Both the position numbers and the translations under genes were made by a program. The notes below the pieces were generated by a model. That model did no database searches and was not told the DNA's origin. It saw only the letters and a program-made list of their open reading frames with translations. From Chimonanthus salicifolius (Eukaryota > Streptophyta > Magnoliopsida > Laurales > Calycanthaceae): a stretch of 64,000 bases of DNA. This document shows positions 37,530 through 46,553 of this stretch, in pieces; the stretch's first letter is position 1, and each line of letters begins with the position of its first letter. Where the stretch lies: NCBI GenBank assembly GCA_013350335.1, contig CM023535.1, positions 40,236,069 through 40,300,068 of the forward strand, written 5' to 3'.

Positions 37530-38067
37530 TTTCCTAAGTCATTGAAAACATCGTTGACTTAGATTCTTCGTAAAGTTTGTGTTTTCATATTTTGGGGAAA
37601 TTGCCAAATAAGCACCCTTATTTTTGGGGAAACTTCCTAAGTATCAAGTGTTGCTTTTCAATTTGGGGAAATCGGGGAAATGTCTCATATTTTGCTATGT
37701 TTGATAAATCCATCATTGTTTCTCAACTTGGGAAAAAAATCCGGATGTTTCTCATTTTCGGGGAAATTTTCCTACCTATCAAGTGTTGTTCCTTAGTTTG
37801 GGGAAAAAATCATTGATGTTTCTCATTTTCGGAGAAATATGTCCTATCTTTTTACGTTTGATAAATCCGATTTATAGCGACTGTCCTTCCCTTGCTATCA
37901 TTCCTTTTTCGTCAAGTGTTGCTCTCAGATTGAATGCTTCAGTTTGAGTCTCACAAAGTAAACTAATCCGGCCCCCGTGCAGCGAACTCCAAAGAGTTGG
38001 TCAGTTTGGATTTTTATCTTGTCAGTGAGACATGATACCGTCTTAATCTTACTTCGAAAGATTCAAC
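37530..38067 (-). other. 5' leader of element A with deleted PBS
   Basis: Untranslated leader between the 5' LTR and gag, with irregular TTTCCCC/GGGGAAA-rich repeats (37590-37850). It aligns with the leader of element I near 45366-45700. The bases after the LTR read GTTGAATC, whereas I reads GTTG, then GTATCAGAGC..., then GTTGAATC. So the PBS was removed by a deletion between GTTG repeats. Confidence 0.82.
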
Positions 38068-39260
38068 TGTAACGCCCCGCCCTTTTTCACTCTCCGAAAA
38101 TCAGAGTCTATTTTTTTTTTTTTAAATAAATAGTGAGAAGAGAGCGGGACGTCACGACGCGAGCTAAGTCCGAGCTTCCAAAGCTCGGCCCTTAACTGGC
38201 CAGCCATAAGTGTGCGTGGACTAAGTCCACTAAAACGATTCACACGCGATAAGGTTAAGCTTGTGGAATTAAACATAGTACGGAATTATAATAGAATTAC
38301 TATCCTACCAATTTTTAAATAGCAAGGAAGTCCATCACTTAATAATAATCAACTTAAATTAAAATGCCCAAAATCAAAATCCAAACCATAGCAAATAGTC
38401 TAAGTTATTACAATCCCAAAGGCTAATTGCATGTCCAAAATAAAAACTTAAATAAAATAGATCTAGCTCATCCAACCTCCTAAGCTTGGCTCCGATCGCG
38501 TCTTTTGTTCTGTCCATTTCCTGTGTCATCATCTAAGGTAGAAGTAGGGCATTAGACAACGTGCCCAGTAGGTACTCCGAGTAGGGTCAAACACATGGTT
38601 AGTCCATGCAAGTCAATGCTATGCCATGGGTGTCATATGCCATGAGTCCCACCCATCATCCATATAACAATCACATAGTATTGGTCCCACCAAACGGAGC
38701 GTGGACTCCGGTTACATTTCAAACACAGTATATCTCTCCCCACGAATGCCTTATAGATCCCACCGAACGGAGCGTGGATTCCGGTTACAATTCAATCATA
38801 CATCCATTGGAATCAGTGTGGATTCCTCCCCACGGTTGATTATCGGAAATCCGAATGGAGCGTGGACTCCCTTCATTTGATCCCTCCCATGCCATGCATG
38901 AGATGCAAGTGCAAACATGCTATGTAATAATAAACATAATAGCATTAAAATTCCATAGTTGAAACGTAGTGCTTTGATACCAAAATTAACATAGAAGTAA
39001 AAACATCACATATACATAATCCATGGTTTTCAATAAGGTAGGAATCCTACCAACGTCCAAATATCGGGTCCTTGCATTTTCGTCCAAAAACCGATCATCG
39101 GTCGCGCCCCGATTGTGGAATCTTTTTACCTTAAATAAATTCCATAAAATAATCAAATTAATTATTCCAATTGATTTAAACCATTCCCTTCATCCTTCCA
39201 ATTTAACTTAACAATTTGGAAAATCATATAAATATTTCATTTTTAAAATCAGCCGGTTAC

Positions 39261-39384
39261 CCGCTGTCCACTACCCACTGTCCACTGTCTGCTGTCCACT
39301 ACCCACTGTCCACTACCCACTGTCCACTGTCCACTGTCCACTACCCACTGTCCACTGTCCACTACCCACTGACCACTGTCCACT
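39261..39384. repeat. CCACTGT/CCACTACC minisatellite, long allele
   Basis: About 124 bp of 7-bp words in higher-order runs. The A 3' LTR copy is about 82 bp. Confidence 0.87.
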
Positions 39385-39394
39385 AAAACTCACT

Positions 39395-40385
39395 AGTGGG
39401 GTTCGGCCATACAACATGGCCAAACCTCACTATTTGGTTTTGACCCCCTTTTTAACTCTTGTTTTATTTTAAACAAAATGGGTCCAACGTCGTGCTTTCT
39501 TTGATTTATTAATCCAATCATACCTAGATCCACAAAGGTCCATGAAATATCATCCATGGGGTTCATCATACGCCCATGTCTGTGAAAGTCCTTCATGGGG
39601 TTCGGCCATACAACATGGCCGAACCCATGGTTCCTTATTTTTATCATTTCCCATCTTAGCCACCATTCATTTTCATAGTTAATCACTTAACTTATTTTCA
39701 CGTAACTTTGGTCCATAAATGATTCATTAACATAAACATAGATCCATAATAAATCCCTCCATGGGGTTTAATCATACACTTAGGTCCATCATTTTAAAAC
39801 CAAAATCCATCAACATTTCTTCCATGGGGTTCGGCCATTCAACATGGCCGAACCATATGGTTCATCATTTTCTCTTAAAAATCACATACCCATGATTAGA
39901 TCATTTGATGGGGTTCGGCCATACATCATGGCCGGACCTCATCCAATCCTTTTTTGAGTTCTCATATGGTCCATACATAAAATCTAAGGTTCGGCCATGC
40001 AAGGGCCAAACCTTGATCTTTGATCATTCTCCATTCCTTATATTGAACATGCATATGGTCCTTATGCATATCAAGATTAGGGTTCGGCCATGCAAGGGCC
40101 GAACCATGTTCCTTGATCATTTTAACCATGCATGTTGTCATAAGCCATATATACATACTGCCCTTAATAATCTTCATTTATATAACCTATCTTACCCATT
40201 ATGGTTTTGTCCATTTTTCCATCTAAAACCATATTTCGGATTTTGTATCATACTTTACTTTTATGTCACCTTATTGACATTCCTTGGATGGATTTCAAAT
40301 CCATGGCCTATAACCATTTGGCCAACCATTTTCAATCCGAAATGGAACCCCATGGTTTCGGCCATTCCATAGCCGAAACCATGGT
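39395..40385 (-). repeat. Hairpin array (A 5' LTR)
   Basis: Inverted repeats near 39395, 39595, 39826, 39908, 39990, 40081 and 40349. Loops include ACAAC, TTCAAC, TACATC and GCAAG; the inner arms TTCGGCC/GGCCGAA are the most conserved part. Confidence 0.88.
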
Positions 40386-41583
40386 TCCCTTAGCCTCTTT
40401 CTAATTAATAAAATCTTGTCAAGCAATACTTACCGATTCCGCTACTCCTTCGTTTTCTTTCGCTCCGTCTTACTCCTCCGTTCTTTTCCTTCCTTAGTCT
40501 TTCTTTCTCCTCCTTGATCTTCGGCCAAAGAGTGTTGCTTGAGAGGGAGAGGGTTTGAGATGAAAACCCTAAGAGAGGGTTCGGCCAAGGAGTGAAGGTT
40601 TGAGAGAGGGAGAGAGGGAGAGTGAGATGAAAACTCTAAGTTATCTTTGTCTCAAAGAGAGGGGTCGGCCCTATGGTTTTGTTGAGAGGGAGAGGAGTTG
40701 AGATGGAAAACACTCTAAGTCTTTTTCTTGTCTAGTGAGAGGTCGGCCAAGGGAGAGCTTGAGAGAGGGAGAGAGTGAATGAGATGAAGAGTTAGCCCTT
40801 TCCATATTTCTAGGGTTTCTTGGACAAGACCTCACCTCCCAACCATCCTCATTCAATGTGGAGTCTTCCCCATGAGTCCCTTGACTAGCCAAGAGGATGC
40901 ATGCCTTACACATGGCACACACACCCTCTCCAACGTTTTTGGTCTAGGGTTTCCATTGAGAAGGAAACCCTCACCTCCCTTTTGACTCACTCCATCCTTT
41001 CATCTCCCATGTGACTCACCACCCATTCAACTCACTTCATTTAAATGGAACTCAAACTCCTAACTCAAGCACTTGGATTTATTATAAATTAATTAATTCC
41101 TTAACTCCACTCACCTCACTTAATCCTCTTGGACTCGCCTTTGAACTCACCCATGGTTGACCAAGTCAACCATGGTGGCCTGCCCCCACATGTGCTTTAG
41201 TCCACACGCCACCTCACTTGATGAGGTGGACTTGGGTCTCACTTGGCTATGCCACTTTGATATTACCTCATACACTTGCCACCTCACTTGATGAGGTGGA
41301 CCCCATGCCTTGGATCTTATTTGGGTCCATGACCCAATCAAGTCAATTCCTTACCCATTTACCCTAAACCTCAATTCATCTTGACCCATTGGGTCTCAAT
41401 TGGGCATTTGACCCAATTAAATAGAATTGATCCTATCCATGGTCCATTGGACCATACTTGGGCCATTGCCCCAACTTTTATCCACCTAACATCCATTCCA
41501 TCTATAAATCTTAATTTTTAATAAATAAAATAGATAATAGCCAATATATTTATTGCGTTGAAAATCCGAGCTATTACAATTGA

Positions 41584-41949
41584 GCGGCATTTCTACTGCA
41601 CCATAGATAAAGAGTATCGGCCTGGAAGTGAATACATAATATAGGTTTACATAATAATATCAATGAAAGGGTTAGTATCATTTTTAATTATCAAATTGGT
41701 ATAAACATCACATCAAAACCTAGGGTCTAAACTGAACATGGAATCCTAATTTAGACTCAGTTTCAAAAACCTGTTCTTGGTTTCTCGGAACTTGCCTCGG
41801 AACCAGGTACTGTGGCTTCAGAACTTCTGAGCCACTGCCTATATTCTGAGCCTTGACAGATCATTCGGAACTTTCGAAGTTCAGGTCTCGAAACTTCTGA
41901 GCCTACTTCTGAATCAGAAAAAAAAAAATAGAAAATCAGAAATCATAAG
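41584..41949. other. Sequence between elements A and I
   Basis: Continuation of the DNA into which A inserted, probably more of the M 5' LTR. It holds repeated CGGAACTT/AACTTCTGAGCC words and a palindrome around ACTTTCGAAGT. No coding frame. Element I starts after ataag (41945-41949). Confidence 0.55.
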
Positions 41950-43025
41950 TGTAACACCCCAGTTTCTCAATGAAGTGGAAAATTACCAAAATGCCCCTGA
42001 GTTGTTAAATTAATTATTTTGTGATGTTAAGAAATTTAATAGTGGGGCCCATTGCTCAAATTAAAATCATGTGAGCATATTATGAATGTTAAGTTTGATT
42101 GGTTGGGTAATTTTCATCATTTGGGTAAAAAATGGCTAAATGGGTCAAAGGGCCCAAATGGGACCCATCGGGTCAAAATGGATGATTTGACCATTTTGTG
42201 AATTTAAATTAAATGGGGTTAAGCTTATTTGATTGGAAATCAAGTAGAGAAGAAATGGGTAGGCCTGACTCATATGCAAAAACCGATTACAAATGACGAA
42301 AATACCCATAATTGGGTCATGGTGTCAATAACGGGTCAAGGAGCTAAAAGTGGACCCAACGGGTCGAGTTGACTATTGTTGACCGTGTGAACCCTCAAGG
42401 GAGCTAAAACACGAGTTAAATCAGTTGAGTGGGACTGAGGTGAGTTGAAATTAAATCAAGTTATGAGTCAACTCATGTGCATTGAATGAAAAACATTAAA
42501 TGTGATGAGTTGGGTTGGAATAAAAATACCTTGAGTTGGGTGAGTCAAAATGGAAACCCATGGGACTGTAAATCAGTGAGTTCAAGTGGGAATTGGAAGA
42601 GTTTTGCTTAGCTTTAACCACCCAAAACAAGTCCCACACGTTGGGGACTTGTTTGGGGTGAGTTCCATGATCAATGATAAATGAAATGCATAGTTTGAGG
42701 TGAGTTGCTTGGGAATCTGAATGGCTGCATGGGTAGCTGCCAAGGGGTGCCTTGGATGGCACCCAATACCCATTGGTTTGTGCATGAATTGATGAGGGAG
42801 TAGAGGAGTTTTGGTGGCTGAATTACAAAAACAGTGAGCACCCATGGATTTTATCATTGTGAAAGCCTTACAATTCCATCTCTTTCTCCCTCTCTCCAAT
42901 TGGTGTTCTTGGCTGGAACAGCAGAGGCTTTTGGTACCAAATATCCAAGCATATAACCAGCAAGGAGTTAAGGAAGCAAGGATTAAAAGACAAGGATCAA
43001 AGGCATAAGAAAAGCTTGGAAAGTG

Positions 43026-44897
43026 GTAAGTTTTTCCATTGATTTATGTTTAATAAAATGGGAAAAATAAGACATGATTCGGCCATGTGATGGTCAAATC
43101 TATCAAGGGTTAAAGTAGGATTCTTTTACGTCCAATTAGATGGAAAACACGGACATAGGGTTCGGCCACTTTGGATGGCCGAACCCCATGAAATATTATG
43201 GTTAAACTTGATGGTTTTGTAAGATTTAAACCATGCAAGCATAGGACTGATTTTGGAGGTTTAAGATACATACTTTGGAAAGATTGAAAGCATGAATTTG
43301 AATGTCATAATGTAGCCATGCTATGGCCGAATTTGACAAGGGTCTAAACCATGTAAGAGATGGCTTGGTTTTCATGTTTTGGAAACATGAAAACCATGGA
43401 TTTTGTGGACTGTTTTTGATAGTTTTGGAAATTAAAACCCTATGAAAATGGGCTAATTTTTGGAGGTTTGTTTGAAAGTTAAAACCTGATTTAATATACT
43501 GTTATTACATTATTATCTGAGGTTTAAAAAAAATAGTAAACCTAACCATTGGGTTCGGCCACCATGGAGGGCCGAACCCCATGTAAAAGGATGTTGGTGT
43601 TCATGTTGGAAAAACATGTAAACCATAGACTTTTTATGGACTGTTTTGGATGGTTTGTTTGAAAGTTAAACCTGATTTAATATATTGTTATTACATGATT
43701 ATTAGAGGTTTAAAAACAGTAAGAATGACCATTGGGTTCGGCCACCATGGAGGGCCGAACCCCATGTAAAAGAGGGTTGGTTTTCATGTTGGAAAACATG
43801 GAAACCATAGACCTTTGTGGACTGTTTTTGGGAGATTTTTATGTGATAAGGTTACTGACTTTGGGTTGGCCATGGGATGGCTAAACCATGGGTTTAACAT
43901 GGCTAAGGGGTAGAGCCAATTAGTATGTAAATAAAGGACATTGTTGAGCAAAAGAACCATAAGAGTTTCGGCCATGAGTATGGCCGAACCCCATGGACCG
44001 TTTTCATGGGTCATTTTATGGATGTGGGTGTGATTAAAAATGGAATTATGTTTGCTGATTTGGTCGGCCAAAACATGGCTGAACCATGTTAAGGTTACGG
44101 TCAAGGTTGTAGAATTTAATCTAGGTATTGGTGGCAATGGTAAATCTGTGAATACAAGCCAAATGAAGAGATTGATCAAAAGGACTTATAAGATGTTTTA
44201 GGTCTCATATGTGAATGGACATGTAAATAAGATTATGATTTACTTATTGTTGCATAATAAGGTACCGAAAGTTGAACGACGAACGATTCGTGACCGGTTA
44301 AAGCCTAAGAAAGAACGGACGCTGAAGTGATTCTTCAGTAGGTTTCCTACCTACTTGTAACCACGGTTTTTACCCAGTTTTTCTTATGATACTCTTGTTT
44401 TAATATATGTGTTTCAAATGATATATTATGCATTATCAAATGGCATACAGGCATTGCCATCTCATGCATAGTCATGGGATAATGAATGAAGTTCTACAGT
44501 GATGGCTACGAATGTACATGATGGGGGTTGCTCATTGCATGTACATATTTTATGGAAGAGATGAAAGTGTGTTGTAATTTACCTTGTCGGTGCAAGGCAC
44601 GTCGAGTGATGGCTAAGAATGTACATGATGGGGGTTGCTCATTGCATGTACATATTTTATAGAAGAGATGAAAGTGTATTGTAATTTACCTTGTCGGTGC
44701 AAGGCACGTCAAGTGATGGCTATGAAAGTACATAATGGGGGATGCCCATTGCATGTGCATATTTCATAGCATTGTTTTAACTGTTTTTAATGATTATGTA
44801 ATATGATATATATGCATGTTTTATATGTTAACATGTGGTAGCCCTGATTCGGGAACCTACTGGGCGCGTTGATCTAACGCCCTAATTCTATCCTCAG
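43026..44897 (+). other. Candidate LTR intron (I)
   Basis: Donor TG/GTAAGT at 43026. CTAAC at 44874-44878, then ATTCTATCCTCAG ending at 44897; the branch-like A is about 20 nt from the acceptor. 1872 nt. Here the LTR is attached to its gag, so the spliced leader would be shorter by this amount. Confidence 0.63.
43077..44090 (+). repeat. Hairpin array (I)
   Basis: Hairpins near 43156, 43550, 43733 and 43966, plus weaker ones. Two (43550 and 43733) share loop ACCATGGAG and surrounding sequence, so a 180-bp unit has duplicated. Confidence 0.87.
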
Positions 44898-45353
44898 AGG
44901 AGATTGCAGGTACAAGCAAAGGGAAAGGAAAGGTCATTGACCGGGAGGGGAGCCAAGCCTAAGTGCTTGAATGAAGGACTGAACTACTTTATATTACTGT
45001 CTTTTGAATACTTTTGTGGGACATGTAATATTTCACTACTTGCTATGGTTTGATTAGGTTGATAACATTTGGATGGTTGATCTATGTGAAATATTGTTGA
45101 AGACTGTTACTTGCTATCTGGTCTTTCTATTCCGCAATTAATCTAGGTTATTCCGCATGTTGATGTTATTTCCATGTGTTATTCGTAATCATGGTCTAGT
45201 CGATGTACACATGGGTGGCCAGTTAAGGTTCAGACTTGGGTAGTCTGAACTTAATTCGCGTCGTGACGCCGCCCGCTCTCTTTCGATGTTTTATTATAAC
45301 TTTAAAAAAAAAATTAGACTCTGAAATTCTCGAAAAGGGCGGGGCGTTACAGT

Positions 45354-45365
45354 TGGTATCAGAGC
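45354..45365 (+). other. Primer binding site of element I
   Basis: TGGTATCAGAGC, complementary to the 3' end of initiator Met-tRNA, two bases after the LTR end. Confidence 0.92.
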
Positions 45366-45796
45366 GAAACGGGAAGTTGAATCATCGAAGTAAGATTAAG
45401 ACGATTTCATGTCTCACTGACGGATAAGAATCCCAACTGACCGACTCTTCGGAGTCCATTGACTGGGGGCCGGATTAATTTACTTCGAGTGACTCGGACT
45501 GAACAATCAATCTGAGAACGACAATGAAAGATAGCAAAGTAAAGTACAGTCATCATAACTGGACATATCAAACATAGCAAAGTAGGATGTACTCCCCTGA
45601 AATCCCCACACTGAGACACAAACAATAGGAAATTAGAGATTTCCCCAGAAACAAAAGAAAACAAAGAATGTTGATTTGGTAATCTTCCCAAACAAAGTAC
45701 ATGATATTATGCATGATCAAATTCCCTGGAAACCAAGAGTGGTTTATTTAGAATTATTGTTGAATATTTTTGTGTTTGAAATGATGTGGCACAGAT
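45366..45796 (+). other. 5' leader of element I
   Basis: Untranslated leader that aligns in its first part with the leader of element A. No frame is supported until the small protein at 45797. Confidence 0.6.
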
Positions 45797-46333
45797 ATGT
45801 CAAGCAACGAAGAATACACTGAGTTATGGGATAAAGGAACACCAAGTTGTCCGGTAGATTTGGTATCAACTTCCGACAGTATCAGTATGGAAGTTAATGT
45901 GGATCTTCAGGACGGACCTCCTGAAGAAGCTGATGTGGACTTAGCGCCTCTTCCAGAGGATCTGATGGATGACATTCCTGAGATGGTGGAACCTCCTGAG
46001 GAAGGGGAGGATGATCTAGCACATTTACTGGAGGATCCCATGGCTGGTGTACCTATTATATTGGACTCACTTGGGGAGATAGATCCCTATGACACATGTG
46101 AACTGTGCAATCAAGATGGGCACCACTGCCGGTATTGTCCTCATCCACTGGGTGTTGTCTGCCCGTCCTGTGGACTACATGGACATGGTGAGGCAAGGAC
46201 TAATTATCCATACATCGGAGGACCTGGATTAGTACCCTGCACAACTTTTGAGGTATTGGGGCACACGGCGATGACGTGTCCTGATAACCGTTTCAAGTTC
46301 GCTTTTGATGCAGAGTCTTCTACGGAAGACTAG
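45797..46333 (+). CDS. Small acidic zinc-knuckle protein ahead of gag (element I)
   Basis: An intact 178-residue frame between PBS and gag, not recognised as a named family. Residues about 30-95 are very acidic with Pro-rich segments. The C-terminal half has three knuckle-like motifs. The first, CELCNQDGHHCRYC, fits C-X2-C-X4-H-X4-C exactly. The second (CPSCGLHGHG...) lacks the last Cys. The third (CTTFEVLGHTAMTC) has Phe for the second Cys. Such motifs bind nucleic acid in nucleocapsid proteins, so an RNA-binding accessory role is possible. The element A leader has no room for it. It stops 220 bp before gag, in its own frame. It could be a captured or duplicated nucleocapsid domain. Confidence 0.6.
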   Translation: MSSNEEYTELWDKGTPSCPVDLVSTSDSISMEVNVDLQDGPPEEADVDLAPLPEDLMDDIPEMVEPPEEGEDDLAHLLEDPMAGVPIILDSLGEIDPYDTCELCNQDGHHCRYCPHPLGVVCPSCGLHGHGEARTNYPYIGGPGLVPCTTFEVLGHTAMTCPDNRFKFAFDAESSTED

Positions 46334-46553
46334 GATAGGAAGTAATATGGAGGGTATTAAAAAGAGGGTTATTTTGTAAGGGTGCATATTTTGTTACACA
46401 TAGGGTTTTTGTTTCACCCTACCCACGTTTGTACAAAGTTGAAGTTTGAATTTATATAAAATATGTGATTTATGATTGTATGAGGATTTATGGCATTTAA
46501 CGCATATTGATAATGGAAACTAAGTTTATGATGTTTCCATGGATTAGGAATAA

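Larger units (their letters stand above)
38533..40433 (-). other. Candidate LTR intron (A 5' LTR)
   Basis: Minus strand: donor CG/GTAAGT at 40433. CTAAT at 38555-38551, then CCCTACTTCTACCTTAG ending at 38533. 1901 nt. Confidence 0.6.
9389..41578 (-). mobile_element. Gypsy chromovirus-like element A with nested insertions
   Basis: Complete-ended Gypsy element on the minus strand, bounded by identical TSDs attga at 9384-9388 and 41579-41583. The 5' LTR is 38068-41578 and the 3' LTR is 9389-10995 plus 25247-27210. The interior (27211-27814, 34179-35285 and 37396-38067) keeps gag, part of integrase, a chromodomain-like tail and a purine tract, but lacks protease, RT and RNase H. Without B, F and H it is about 9.5 kb. 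It is non-autonomous and has also lost its PBS. Confidence 0.9.
38068..41578 (-). mobile_element. 5' LTR of element A (uninterrupted)
   Basis: 3511 bp, TGTAACGCCCCGCCC to CCGAGCTATTACA, followed by TSD attga. It is the best reference copy of this LTR in the window. Sense order (right to left): U3 with GTCAACCATGG blocks, purine-rich start region, exon-1-like part, donor at 40433, hairpin array, minisatellite, acceptor at 38533, GC-rich end. Confidence 0.92.
41950..45351 (+). mobile_element. 5' LTR of element I
   Basis: 3402 bp, TGTAACACCCCAGTTTC to GGGCGGGGCGTTACA, followed directly by a PBS. This anchors the whole A-J group as LTRs and gives their sense direction. A partial duplication near 44500-44740 repeats a unit with ACCTTGTCGGTGCAAGGCAC twice. 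Confidence 0.93.

Noticed and set aside
39905..40372. 155-codon plus-strand frame inside the A 5' LTR
   Set aside because: It runs through the hairpin array, and a second version in the 3' LTR is broken. It reflects few stops in a repeat, not a protein.
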